Positions 24,301-39,300 of a stretch of 64,000 nucleotides of DNA are shown here, piece by piece. This stretch comes from Ligula intestinalis (Eukaryota; Platyhelminthes; Cestoda; Diphyllobothriidea; Diphyllobothriidae), in assembly GCA_036362985.1 (NCBI GenBank), contig JAYGXS010000001.1, positions 72,761,762 through 72,825,761 of the forward strand, in the 5' to 3' direction. The translations under genes and the position numbers were made by a program. Each line of letters begins with the position of its first letter. The stretch's first letter is position 1. A model generated the notes under the pieces. The model did not search any database, was not told where the DNA came from, and saw nothing but the letters and a program-made list of their open reading frames with translations.

Positions 24301-27300
24301 GACATGCAGTTCAACTGAGTCACAAAGCTTTCGACTTCATGAGGGACGCAAGCACTATTTCAGAGAGCCAGCTAAACTTGGTATTATAATCTCTGCACCA
24401 TCATAAGCTCTCTTACAAAATTTTACTGAGAAGGTTTATGCATAGTGGCACCCCATACTGACAACCCTGAACGGTTTCTCCTTTTTATTTAGTTCGAAAT
24501 TTTAGGTAACAGAGAAAGAAATAATAAAAAAGACAAATGAGATATGCAACGAATGTCGGATTAGCGAAAAATGCCTGCAAGATGTCTGTACATTTCGAAG
24601 TGAGCTTAAAAGTATTGTGAGGTAAATGATTCAACAAGAAGAATATCTGTGTACTTGAGCTCAAAAGAAATGGATAAGCTGTGATTTAAAATAACTTCTA
24701 ACTAAATCCATTCTACTTAGGCAAAGGACATTTTTGCAAAGTATAATTCCTGTTTTAATATTAGATTGAGCTTGGTTGTCCTTGATAGACTTATTCGCTA
24801 ATGCTTGGCGTAGTTTGCGAAAGCAATGCCAAAGGATAGCACCCAAATGAAACTGAACAAATCTGACTGCAAGCAACAAATCAACTACTTTATCATTAGA
24901 GTACTCGGTATGTTCGTGAAAACCCCAAGCCTGTCGTGTAGTCCGACATAATCTGCCTACACTTGCTGATCTCCAAACCCCTAAAAAGAGACCGCATGCT
25001 CGCAGGAAATTCCAAGTGTCCTAAAGGATCACCAGATGAAGACGGGAAATTTGGCAAGCTAATTTTATCATGTTATGCTTATTGCTTATTACTCAACTAT
25101 GGACACAGTTATAGCATATAACAATATTGGTTGATTATTGAGCAGCTTGCTCCCCCCTTATACAGAAGACCTCTCCTGAAACCTCAAGATGGAGTAAAGG
25201 TACTGCAAAAGGTTAGCCTTTTAACGGTAAATGGCACCATTTGACATAAAGACATGGTAATACTTGAGCTATTTCGTAGTAACTTTTAGTCAACCAATAA
25301 GATAACACAGGCTGGCGAATAGAGTTGAGAGGGCAGAAAGCAAGGAGAGCCCCGATGAGCTAGTACCACCATTATTACTAATACTACTAGTATGACTGAA
25401 ATTGCCCTATTCCTGTTGCACCGACTTAGACTGTTCTACTGTACCTACCTAATACTGTATTGTCGTACTACTGTACTTGTAGTGTGCTTTCATCTTACTC
25501 CATTTATCATTTCTACTGTTTATGGTAGTTGCACTCTCCCACTGCCAGTTAAGTAGAAAAAAACTGCCACTTCCAGTACTATCAGTATAAAGACCTGGCA
25601 GTAGAAGCGCGAGTCGTAGCAGTAACAATGTGAAGCTAGTTAAAAACCTTACCTGATGTTCTAACATCACCATTATTACTTATTGCCCTATTCCTGTTAC
25701 ACTGACTTAAATTGTCTCATTATACCTACCTTATACTTTATTGACGTACTACTACAGATGCACACTGAAGTAAGCCTATATGTAGTCTAAAGACGGCAAA
25801 ATGCTCGAAAAAACGGCATGGTAGGAATTGTGCACTACTCTACAAACACTATTATTAGCCAAATGTTAATCACGATTACATCACACAGATTGGGAGTGCA
25901 TACTGGGTGCAACTACTTAAAAAGCCTACACAGGTAGTACTTATAGTTTACTTAGTTCTGGCCTTAGTAAGCACAATTACTAGAACTAGCACTTCTAGCA
26001 TAGGCATGTAACTATATCAGCATCATCTTAGTGCGTATAGCTCCATGGATCGAGTTGAGAGTGCGGAAGCCAAGACAAACGCAGCTTTGTTCAGGACCCC
26101 AAGCATATAACTACCCGAAATATTTAAATCCAGATTCACATTCCTTGTTGAGGCCAAGGGGATATGGCCCCTAGTGTTGGCTTAGTCAGTGCTAGCAGGA
26201 GTATTACTACATTTATTGTAGGGATCTACGGCATACGAGCCAAGTGCTGACTTTAATCAGCGTCACTTCTGACTTATTAAACAGTTAGTAAATGTACTAG
26301 CAAATACTATCACCCACATACACCATAGATAGATGTATTGGAAATAGCAGAAGTGGTATTACCAGTACCGCTCCTGGCTGACTTCAGTCTGGCTAAACAC
26401 CCACTATAGGTAAGTGAGGGTAGACAGTGCAGTATTACCGGCGCAAAGTCTACTGTCACTATATACTAAGTTTAGGCGGTGTTTAGGGCTGCGGCCTACG
26501 CCCTCTCTCTCTCTCTGTGCGGCCATCTCGACTTGTCTTGTCATCGTTAAAATTCAGTTGACAGGTTTTAGAGTGGGGTAAGTAGCGGCGCGCCTACTAT
26601 CGTTATACCTGACCACAGTCACCGTCAATGCTGTCGGGTAATTGGTGGACACATTTGCTTGCGATGGTTGAACTAACACATGTTGTAGCAACGTAGTACA
26701 AGAATTATGGATCAAAACAGTCGGTTGTTGATATATTTTAGGAACAGATAAAGGGAGCCTAGATTGCATGAACTGCACAAAAGCAGAATTCGAACTGTGA
26801 ACCCAATCTTACGACATGCCAGTCCTTACGTCCTGCTGGTAGCCTCACATAGTCGCCATCTGGTTAGTTTAACTACCTACTAACGCCGATTTTCATGTTC
26901 AAATCTCGATCACCGATGATAACATACATATAAGTCTGTAAAATTAAAAAAGGCTGCCGCCGCTAGATCACTATCACCTTTGATTTCTGCAGGTACTCAT
27001 GACGAAAATAATATTCATTATTGTTACTTTAAGAGTGTTTGTTTGCATTATGATTTTTTGGTCATTAACTACCGCATTTCAGAAGTTTACAATGAATGTG
27101 GGAAAGTACCTTGTACCTAATACGTCCACTGAACAAGTATCCAATTAAAATGCCGTAAAATGGCCTTGTCGCTGTAAAGCCCCTCAGACAGCAGTATACT
27201 ACCTAGGACCCCAGTTCGTAGGATTTATGTCTTACAGTTGGATTCAGAGACATCACTAAAAATATATGGTATCTGGGGTATAAGACTTAATCCATGGCGT

Positions 27301-30300
27301 TTATCTATTGTGCTCCAATGGTTTTTGCATATTATGAAGGGGATATTTAAACTCCAAACCTACCTGTAGACTTCCCCTGGAACAGTGGTGGTAGACGAAG
27401 TTGAGGGAATGGGCGTCCAGGTAGCATCCAGCAAAAACATTTACATTGTCATTGTGGATATTCCGAAGATTGCGAATCCAGTCAAGCATATACGATTTGA
27501 AGGTGGTTGACGGTAGGGTGAGCCATTTGATGTGTACCTTTTCGTCCTGTTTGGTAGGAAAATATCAAAACAATATTAATCGACGTCAAGCTAGTGGTTG
27601 CAAAATTGTAGTCTGTCGGCATAACTTGAATTTAAACTTTGTACAGAGGAGACTCCATAAAAACCCCTTTGGCCTTTCAGCACAGAGGTTAGGATAAAAA
27701 TATTCGGTTATTCAGAATTTTTAAACCGTAAGACATTCTTTCGTTAAGTATAAAATTGGAAACAGCCATAAATTTCTATCAAAGGATTGCAAGAAGTAGT
27801 AATTGTATGCATGTTTTCGAAAAAAGGTAGTTGAGTTTAGAAGGGCATCGGAACCTACTGCGAAGTAAACGTATTAGTTAAGTTGGCATTGTTTACAGAA
27901 AATGATTTTTTTTCAGGTGGTCACAAACGGTCAACAACGGGCATCCTGGTGCGACTGAAATGCCTTGAGATTAGGCTGCACGACAATCAGTACAGTAGTC
28001 GCCGTCTTTTAAGCCCACCTCGGGCCCAGACCAAATTGGGCTTAATAAGCGGCGGGCGCATTAAGCAGAGAGTCCTAGTTCTTAATTAGCAAACGCAGGA
28101 TAGGCACTATACATTACATACGTACTGTTTTATGTGAAGAGCTTGGTTATGTACAAGAAAATAACGCTGTTTGTATGTATTTTACGTAATAACAAAAACA
28201 AAACTAATTTGTGACATGCTAAAAAAAGGGGTCTAGTGTCAGTTGTTTTGGAGGAAACTTCACTCGTAAGGGCTCTCTCATGTCCTTCTCCAAGCATCAG
28301 AAATCGTCGAATTTTGTGAAATCTGATGCCTGTAGACCACGTTGCGCACGCAGAGAGATGAGAATCTCACTATATCCTGTTGGTGAACTGGGCTTCGTAG
28401 CCGGCGACTGGGCTTATTAGCCGTGTAAAATTCCGTCCCAAGCTGACTTGGGCCTAATAGGCGACTGGGCCTATTAACCGTTGGCTTAAAAACCGGTGAC
28501 TACTGTATTACGACTTGCTTGAATAGAAAACATGTTTTATAAATTCCATTGACATTTCATGAGACAGGGAATCTACTGTGGTATAGTAGGAATGAGCAAA
28601 ATAGTCGACCGCTTGTCAGGCACCTATCAGTGGAATAAAAACTTCAGAAAACGACTGGGACTTCATCTTTTAGTCTCATTTATGCTTTGTCTATGTGGCT
28701 CATTCATTAATCAATACATGCGATTGAAAACGCAAGCATGCGCTTAAGAATTGTAGACAAATTATTAACAAATATATTTAAGACGATGGGTCGAAGAATA
28801 ATTGAACCATGCACTTTTCTGTCTGCTTTCGCAGAACAAACAGGGACAAGGGGCTCGCTGGACTGTGTTTTAAGCCTTTTAAACTAACTTTATTATCAAA
28901 ACACTTATGTGGTTGCCGTGCTAATGGTCCCCATGGAATCTTTCTGTTGTGAATTGATTTGCACGATGTGAGCATCTAACTTAAATAGATTTCGAATAAA
29001 ATAACAGTGCTAATATGCTGATGTCTTAAATAAAGATTTTTAGCTATTTTTCACAAATTTTGAAACCACCAGAAACACAAACGTCACTTACATTTAACCA
29101 AATGGTGTGTAAATCCGAGGAGAGTTCACTTTCGTTTGAGGAAAGTCCGAAATTTGTGACACTCGAATTAAAACTTGCAGATCGTGAAGGGACCATACTC
29201 TGAGATGGAGTATGCAGATATCGCTTCTTGTAAAACAAAGCACATGCGTTCATAAAAAAGCTAAGAGGAAACAGTAGGACGAATATGAATGGCTTCAGAC
29301 AGCGTGTTCAGTTTAGTTTTTGCCTTTAATTTTTTTATTTTTGAAGAGAAAGTATTAAGTCTTACCTGAAATAGCTATAATATCAACAAGTAAAATGCAG
29401 CATGTTGTAACCTTATTTTACAATTTGGTTTAAAAAAGAAAGCTTCAAGTAAATCAACCAGTGCAGCTCTCGCTCTGGCCTCATTGGATTTTCTTATCAA
29501 TTTCGAAACGTTTTGTGAACCCATTTCTTATTTATCTATGTTGTTGACTTCATAATTTTTGAAGGAGGGAGAATCCTGCTAAAGATTTTTTATAGTTTCT
29601 TACTAAAATCCCTGATATCTCGTTGCATGCCAGATATTATTAACGATAAGCTTCCTCTTCTGTTGGTTAAAATATAAACATGGTCGAAAGATACTTTCCA
29701 AATGTTAGTCTTAGCCATATCTCCCTTTGAAGTTTGGATAATTTAATCTTATTCTGTCCTATTTTTGATACACTTCAAGGAGATGTCATCAATACTGGTA
29801 GGTTTTAAACGCCAGGGTTAACTAGCTTCAGGATAGGCAAATTTATGCTCAAAATTTGGAATACCAAAGAATGGAACTATTGGCATATCTTTTGCAGTCT
29901 TTTATGATCTGTCATTCTAAAGGCACATGTTAAGACGTTTAGCAATGGCTGTTAGCAAAAAGAGAATTTTGCACATTCAAATAAATCGGAGAAATAAACG
30001 AGAAATCTACCCCATAAGTATATCTCTTCACATATCAATAAATGATAAAATTCAAAGTTTCAAAACGCGCAAGTGAGACTTTCCTTTGTATAAGCTACTA
30101 GGAATTTAAAAAGAAAAGACCTGAAGCGTTTACTTATTTTTTTAAACTTTGCGCTACGCGAAACAAGATTTAACTAATTTTTACAACAGGATCTGCTTAT
30201 GACATGGCATTTTTACTAACCTTAGGTCGCCAGGTGGACTTTGTTTCCCTCACGAAAGTAAGATCAGACGCATATATGACAAGCATAGTGTGCTTTCCAA

Positions 30301-33300
30301 GGGATTTCTTGTGTCGACGAAATTGTCTGCAATACAAAAAACCCTGTATTTACCCTCATCAAAAGAGTATAAAACATGTACGTCGGTGGGTGAATTTAGG
30401 TGTTTTATTCAAACAAATGCACTCGGATGCAAAACAATCCTTCGTGGGCCGAAATCGACGGAACATGTAGCTCCAAAGAAGAGCTCATAGTGGAATTGCT
30501 CTTTAAGACAGATAATATCTCGACTGAGAGTAAGTGCCGGTTACGATGCGCAATTGCAAGAACTTCAATTCAGTTTTCAGTTTTTTTGTCGAAGGGACAA
30601 ATGGCATAAGTCAACAAACTATATATTTGCGAAGCTTTTTCCGCTTGTGAATATAGGAAGGAAACTGGCAGTCAGACCCTTTTTAAACATCCAAAAATAT
30701 CTTGCAACGCCGCCATCTGTTTGCGGCTAATAAACCTTCCTAGTCATCTTTTTTATAATCTATTACAAGGGAGGAGGTTGAGTTAACAGAAGTTTAGGCA
30801 ACCAACCACTAGTAATTAGGGAGAGATGGATGGAGAAGTGATGGAATCGAAGGGATAAGATTCTAGTCATAGTTAAGGACCAGAGAATAAAAAGAAGGAA
30901 GCAATCTGATTATTAAATCTTGCCGCCTTTGTCGTCCCTGCCTCACGTTTTGTTGGTCTGGATAGACCAGACCCTTTCCAGACCTCTTCAATTTGCAGCT
31001 TGGCTTTAACATGCTCCCGTTGTGCAGGTTATATTGGTCGAAAAAATAGGTGGCTATCCAAGCGTATGCAAGAAGACCATCCTGCTTGTCTAAATTAAGG
31101 CGAGATGAAGTCAATATAAAGAGCAATTTCGGCTCACTTGGTTGACAGCGGTCATCAGGTAGACGTAAACCAAGCGTTGCGAGTAATTATAAAGTGCCGG
31201 AAAACATTCCAAGTTCCTGCGTCAGCGGATACATGCAACGGCAGAGGCAGTCACTACTAACGGCTCACTAACCCCATCTTATGCGCACAGAAGGCATTTG
31301 TACAGGCACTAAGGCTCCCATGGCTAAAGACCAACACAAAACCTGTCCACACGCTTCCCACCATGCCCCGAGACGGGGAAGAGACGGTGCCGGGCACGCC
31401 GCGAAACGGCGACGAGACGGTGACGGCAGGCCTCCACAAGCCACCCACGCCGTCACGAGGCAATCACACTTTGCGTCGTCACGCCCCCCATCAAAACGCG
31501 AGACAGGGACGATGGAGCGACAATAACTAATCGTCGGATCCCTGTTCCTGTCTGGCCCATAATTATGTCTAGAATCTGACCTCTTTGATCCCTTAACACT
31601 TCTCCTGTCTCCCCATACTACTAATGATTAATTGCTTGAACTTTTGTTATCTCTACCCTCCCTTATATTATTATATTAGCCTGGTGATTAATTAATCGAA
31701 AACGTTAGTTTATTGTTGCACTTAAATTACTACGTTTATTGTGAATCGCACGCGGCGTTTACGTGCAATAACACTGTCAAGAAAGTCGCCCAGCGTGTTT
31801 TAGGTTTCCATTGTTACCACCGGTTTACAAAAACTTTTCAATATAGCTTTTGAAAACGCCTTCTCAAAAACAGTGGCAGCATTAAGTTATCAAACATTGT
31901 TTGTTTTACCTTCTGTAGAGCAGGAGCAAAACAGTTGTGACTACAAACAGGAATGATCCACCCACCATAATGGATAGCATGTTCTCGAATGTACCTAAAA
32001 TTTGTGAGACAAATGGCAAGGTCAAACAGCTCTGTAGATTTTACCCACAGAAAAATTCAATAAAGGAAAAAAACAGCAGATAGACTTCTCAAAGACTACT
32101 TAGAAACTTTGCACATGACGTTCATTAAATGCTTTAGAGTTTTCCGCTTAAACGTTTAGTACTCTACCTTTATGGGGTTTGAGCACGAACCAGCTTCTTC
32201 AAAATATTTCCTTATATACTGTGGTTACCGGATGTATGCTTCCTTTCTAAGACTGTGCAGCACAGCATTCTCTCAACTTAGTTTATTAGCTAGTTAGTCC
32301 AGACAAGTGCATGTAGTCTGTCAGATTTTTTCTGCTACAAAATGAGTGAGCAAATTTAGAAAACAATTTGGTTGATCATTATTCTGCGTATGTATACACG
32401 TGAAGAATTTAAACATTTCTGTTTACCGCACCTTTTTGAAAATACCACCTAACCCATCGTTTGCTCCAAAGATAGGGCACTAACGGATTATGAACTTCGC
32501 CGAGAAAAAACTTCTTAAATCCCTTTGAGGTAGTCTACGGGTACAGGCAAAATGACAAGCTGTATATATTAGGTGGTGAATGCTTGATAGAATGTGTCCT
32601 ATGGTTTTAAATTATTGCCACATGAATATTCTTGTAGGCAATGCAAAATATCAAATACGCTGTAGGACATGCAGAACGTATAACAGTGTCAGACACTCTG
32701 AAAGTTTCATATTGCATATTTTTTAACTTTCTTGTTGTTTGGAATTTGAAATAAACCTGAAATGATGCTCCAACGAAAGAAAACCTCATACAATTTATGA
32801 ATATACCTTAGGTTATATTTGGGGTTATTATTATTGTAACATTTTTGCATCAAGTCGTATTTCTTGAAAAGTCTGTTTAATAATCTTGGTTAATTACCTT
32901 CACGTTTTGACATCCATAATACTTATAACCTGCAAGGGTAATCTAAAAAGCTAACGTCCGTAATGCGAAAATTAAAACATTTAACTATAAGTTAAATGTC
33001 AGTTTTCAAAAGAAGCACTTAGTTTTCACACTATATTCTGTAGGTCTGAATCACTGCAAAAGAATACCAGACCCAAAAGAATACAGCCCCTACCAGCTTG
33101 ACATTTGTATAGTAAACAGGCCGTTTTCGATGGTCCTCTTCCGCTGCCAGGCCAGACTTTAGGTTGAATTTGTTGAACAGCCATTATCGGCCAACGGATG
33201 ATATCATTTAGGGTAAAGAGCTCAGTATAGGTCATATTTTTCAGATCGGCTGTCGGAGTGCTGGCCTCTAAGCTGAACGAAAAGATATAGATGTCGTACA

Positions 33301-36300
33301 TGCCGCGGACGCTGTTGACGTCGTACTGCTGGAACTGGAAGGTTATATTGCTGTTGATAGACACGTTGACATCACTCGTGACCAGGGGAAGAAAAAGACC
33401 CACATTCTGGTCAACTCGTCCACCGTGATTCTTTATATTTAACTGCATTAGACGCACCGCCAGTCCGGCACCCGCAGATGCCGCCATGTTGGTTTTCTGG
33501 AAGTCAGGGGTGGGAAAAGAAATGCTTTATAAGTGCAGTCTCCGGGTGACTGTGGTCAGACAGTGCCTTAAAACACCTAATTTCGCAGGAAACTTAATAA
33601 CAAAGCTGACACAGCAATTTATATTCTGTGCGATAGGGTACCTTAATAATGGTCACTTTATGATTTAGTCTCGACGGCTCATTCATATCGCCAACTGCAA
33701 GACCTAATCTGGTGATTTGTAAATGACTGCAGTCTTCCCCTCATCCTTTAATGCTCTCCAGTTATTTTTCCAGCTTTACTTAAAAAAGACCTGCGCATTT
33801 TAAACGTTTTCTCCAAATGCTCTCTTCAGCTGCCGGTGTTTCCTTTTTTTGTTAGCTGAGATTATGTTACAACAACACTTTGAAACGGCCAAGCTATTTG
33901 CTGACCGCATTCTTGGTGAAGTCGCTCATCCTCTTCACTGTGAACTGCGAAGTTTTCCCGTATTATGCGCCGGAGCTTCCGTCGTATGTCTTGCGGTAAA
34001 ATCGGCATATCAACACTCTATACTCCGATTTATAGCACATAAGCTCACGAGCGAAGGAAGGAAAATTCAGAAGTTGAACTCAAACGCGGATATCGTATAA
34101 ACCTTAAGACTTTGAGCATTCCTTAACCTTTTTTCTTACCTTATCCCTTGTTCTCAGTGAATTTAGCCATACTTTGCCGACAATTTTGGCTATTTACCTT
34201 CAAGAAATGCATCTTTTCTCTCTTAACCACTCTTAAAACGGACTAGTGATGAGGCAGGGAAGCATTAGAGTACATTTAATTTTCTTACTATTGCCGTTCA
34301 AATTACTGTGGACTTAAAATAGCAGGCCATGCCTGTTTCTAGTTAAACGGGAGTTTTGGCAGTTTTTAAAAAAATTCTTTAACCTTCTCTGAAAAACTTG
34401 GCGGCCTCATATGCATATCTCATCAGCAACCTATAGAAACCAATACACGCTTTACTCTGACTACTATGAGGTAATGCATTCATTCGACTGATTTTTGATG
34501 TTTTTATATATGAAAACGTATTTACTAAGCAACGCAAGGAAAAATGGTATTTCTTGTATTCTCTTGGCATGAAATCATGCTTTCTGCAAACTGTTTACGC
34601 AAAATTAAGCGGTTTTAGGGTGCAAATATGTTTAAGGCTGATCTGCCGCTAAATGTGCGGTTAGAGTTTTCAGTCAACGAGATGCATGCTTTCGGTATAA
34701 GGAAAATCAGCCACTCATCCATTTTTAAAATTATATCTTGCAGTGGTCGTATAATCTGTAATTGACCGCGTTGAAGACTTCATGGGGAGCATCAATGAAG
34801 GAACGTGAAGTAATATAAAACAAATATGAGGAAGGATATTTCTTCTTACGTTTTCTATATTATATATTTGAGTATAAAAGGACACAGAAAATCAATGAGT
34901 GCTAAGTTAGTAGTTTTTTTGGTATTTGCAGGTGACTGAAAGCCTGTGTGGCTTAAAACTGTAGCATACAGGCTTCCCTGTAATATCATAAGATTGTGCT
35001 ACAAAAAAGTTTGTATTATTATCCCAACCAAGTAATGTTCTGTAATCTAAGAAGTATTTTAGAATTGAGTTGCAATTTTTGTGAGCTGGGTAACCGACTA
35101 GCCGATGGCAGTGTGGGAGTTCTGGTAATAACGGAATGAAGTTTGGTTAAAGATATTGTGCTCAGCGTTCGAATAGGACACCCTATTTTATTTGATACTT
35201 TAGTATAGCTGACTATGAATAAAATAGACACATCACGTCTTGACTGCAAGTTGTTCTTTTTCTTTGTAATTTGAAGGGCACCACCGGATCAAAAATATGC
35301 GTTATTCTTACGACTAGATGAATTTTCTACCAAGAATATTGACCAAAGCAAAACAGCGTCATCTTGATGATAGTACCTCTTTTGGAACGGTGTCTTCGAA
35401 AAATTAAAAAAATTCCAATTAACCATTTTGTAATAAACTTGGCGGCGCCTCTGGCGTTCGATCCCACGCCATCAAGAAGAAGGCTTTACTCCAGCCAACG
35501 TTCTGGCCAAATGAATAACGAGCTTTCCACAAGTGGTCAAATAAATTTATTTAAATGTGTCATACCCCCTAATATTTACTTGTGCATGGTAAGCATCAAC
35601 TGAAATCTACATTGATTTCTAAGGAGATCCTGCTTTGACAGTCAGCTTACTTTGCCAGCATTTGCCGATTCCATAGGCTGCATTAGGCTGTGTGGATAAA
35701 TTGACCCAAGTGTGATTAAAATCACGGGTTTCGGTTAAGACTTCGCAGCTCTATTGGCTAGAACGCACGCTGAAATAAAGCCTTTTCCCTGCTGGCGTGG
35801 GTTTGAATCCTACCGAGGGCACAGAATTTTCTTTCGCACAAGTGAGTCAAATGAATTGTCGTCATCGTACATGAATTTAAGTAGCACGCTACTAACAGTA
35901 ACTAAAAACATCTTAGGTAAAAGCGTTTGGTGGGTTTATAGTGAAATCTTCACAAGTTAATGCAATTTATGAGATGATTTACTAGATTAGTGAGATAATC
36001 GGAAGAATATATGTATCCGAATAATAGTAGAAAAAAGAGTATTGTATCTTCGAAGAAAACCCCAAAATTATAAGGTTTTGCTATCTATTAGACAGTGGAT
36101 ATTCCAAATGCGTCGCTGAAATTAAGGAATTCTCATTTAATAATTTCGCTGTTAGCAGCGGTTCATGCATTTTATCAGAAGGAATATAGGTTTTGCTTAC
36201 TCAAAATGCAAAAGTCGCCATTTTTTATGAAACTCAATAGACTTTTATGAAAAATCTGATGAATTGGTGGCTCACATAAAGTGCCCTTCCCACCCCATGC

Positions 36301-39300
36301 AAAGCTTACGTGTTTAGTTACTCAAGCGCTTCAATAAAATTATCTTGTAAACATACGCACCTCATTAAAGAAGTTTAAATTTTCTGAATATACTGTTCCT
36401 CTCGGCAACGCTGTCAAAATTAGTAAACTCCGACTTGGCTCGCCCAGTGGCTGACAATTCTGAAGACTTTGTCGCCAGAAACGAAGTACGTCGTAGGTAA
36501 GCATATCAGTATAGTCGACGTGAAGCAGGGCTAAGCGTCCTTGAGTAATTCGCGTGACGTTTGCATTCTGCTCCAGAAACTGCATCGCCAAGGGAGGTCT
36601 TGTCAGAAGGATAATTACTGAAAATGCAAGTCTTTATTTCAAGATCATTTTGAAGGCCAAAATAGCAAATTTAACTGATATTTTTGTTGGTAGCAAAAAA
36701 AAACAAACGTGCCGGTCACAGAAACAGTAGATTACATCTGGGACTTCATTAGCTCAAATCCGCAGGACATAGGAGTGCCAGTAAATGCACTCAGAGAATT
36801 GCTACTAAAATGTACCTTGAATGTACAGTTCCTTTTCGACAACAAGATGTACAGGCAATTAGACGGAGTAGCTATGGGCTCACCGTTGGGTCTGCTTCTA
36901 GCAAATATATTCATGGGCAAACTAGAGGCTACGCAACTTAGCCACCAGATAAATAATCTGATGTACTACAAACGTTACGTAGATGACATATTTGCTGTTG
37001 CATCAGACCAAGCCGACTTTTCAGCTCTAATGAATACAGTGAATCAGGTGCATCCTTCTATCAAATTTACAGCAGAAGTATAAGAATATGGATCACTCCC
37101 ATTCCTTGATGTATTACTGAGTAGAAGGGCTGATGGGAGCATTCAACGGAAGGTATATCGTAAGAAGACGTGGTCCGGGTAATACATCCATTTTGTTAGC
37201 TTCGTACCGTTAAACTTCAAACGTAATTTTGTACGATGTTTGACGCAAAGGGCGAAAAGGATCTGCTCGAATGATAGCATAGAAGAGGAGCTAAGGATTG
37301 TTGAATGTGTATTTCGACAAAATGGGTACCCCAGTCGATTTATCGCTAAGCACATGCCTGAAAGACTACCAAAACCTGCAATACTAACAGCAGAGAAGAA
37401 GCGAATATTTATCAGGGTCCCATTTCAAGGGGACGGACCAAGCGAACTTCTAAGGAGGCACCTGAGTCAAGCTGTAGCAACCACCTTCCCAGCAGCCAAT
37501 GCCCACGTACTCTTCTCGACCGCTCCCATCCTATACGGAGAGATCAAGGACAAACTGCCAGCCCAGACCACATCCATGTGCATATATTCATTTACCTGTT
37601 CCTGTGGGGCGGGATACATTGGTCGCACGAGTCGGCGTTTGTCCAAAAGAGTCCGAGAACACATCCCAGCATGGTTAAGAAAGGGTCAATTAAAGGGTGT
37701 TAACAGTTCCATTCTAGCGCATCTGGTAGACTCTGACCATCGCGTGGATGCCAAAGAGGCCTTTCGAGTTATCTACAAGGTACCCTCAAGCTACTCAAAA
37801 TTTCTTGGACCGCGTCTCTTGGCTACGGCAGAAGCGGCCACAATCAGGCTACGCCAACCCATCCTTTGCGCCCAAAAGAATTTCGTCGCGGCACCACAGT
37901 TACCATGGTCTAAAGCTGCTAATCCAACAGCCAGCGGCTTAACACCTCAACCGACTACCAGCTCCCCCTAACGCGGATCAAAGGTTGACCCCGTTTTGAC
38001 CCCCCCCCCATTCCCCCTCCCCTGACAATCGTCCTTCCTTTTTTCTACTAACCCGCATAGTCCATTTACTTAATTACCCTATAAATGTGAAGGCCTAATG
38101 AGAAATATCGAAAACGAACGTTTGTTTGCCAATTCATCTTCTGAATTTTTCAATGGGAATTTTCGCAAATTTAAGAAAAGAATAGAGACACAAATTCAAA
38201 ATCACGTTCATTCACGGTTGAGTGAAAATGAGACACGAAAATTTGAGTGCGTCGTATATCATTTGTTGGGCAGCTGAACTTAGAATCAAGCAAATATCCT
38301 TCCTTATTTAACTTAGGATTGCTGCGAAAATAAATGAGCTTCAATGTGGATGAGGCTGGGGATATGGGATTGCCAGCACGCGTTTATTTTTCCTTCCGTC
38401 TCGGACTCACCATATGGTAAGTAAATTAATGCCTTATTGCCAAGAAATCCATTTACCCACTCGTTCAGAATCCAAGGAAAATGGAGGTCGCATCGGTCAA
38501 TAAATCTCCAACTGCGCTCGCTTGCCCGCGAGTCGTAGCCCCACTTATCCCAAAACAGCCATATACATGTATGTATCTGGATAAATAATTATGTAAATCG
38601 TTAAATGCATGACTTGGAGGTGGGTGATTGAACCATGACTTTTAAGGGTCGGAACGGGAATTTCTCTGAAAATTTTAGTCGAAGGCAATCAACTTTTGTG
38701 AGATAAACCCTGCAAACGCCCATTCTACAAACGAGTAATGCTACAAGTAATATAACTTTTATATGGAAAAGACGTTATATCGTATTGCCGCATAGGCACA
38801 AGCTATTAACTGGAAGTTATATACCAGAAACCAGATAGGGGACGTTGGGGGCCCCACTGGGGAGCCGAATCCCTCCTTGCTGTATCACGCAGCAGCAGAA
38901 ACATCGACAAAACACGTGTCTGGGCTTTTAGCTAGTACCTATGCGGGAGTACGGTATAAACTCTTTTCCATATATAATTTATACTACTTGTAGTACTATG
39001 CATTTGCAGGATGGGTACTTGCGTGATTGCTCCACAGAAGTTGATTGTTTTCAACTATAATGTTTATAGAAGTCCCTGTTCTGACCTTTAAAAGTCATGC
39101 TTCAGTCACCCACCTCCAAGTCACGCGTTAAATAACTTACAGGACTATTTATCCGATTAATATCTGGAGGTCATATACCAGAAACTGTATCAATTATATT
39201 TCGCCTACGGGTTATGTCATTGGGCCTACATCACTAGCCGCTGTGTGGCTGCTAGCACAGCTTGAGAATTACACCAAAGGCTTAACGGGACGACTGGTGA

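Larger units (their letters stand above)
22306..27363 (-). other. Intron 6 of the minus gene, with repeats
   Basis: About 5.1 kb, AT-rich. It contains a copy of the hairpin-bearing repeat (23232-23310), an imperfect duplicated block (25365-25475 and 25660-25760) and a CT run at 26502-26516. No coding sequence was recognised. Confidence 0.65.
33497..36360 (-). other. Intron 2 of the minus gene, with retroelement fragments
   Basis: About 2.9 kb. It contains a non-LTR retrotransposon fragment (33735-34150) and a tRNA-like sequence (35745-35830). The rest is AT-rich and unremarkable. Confidence 0.65.
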
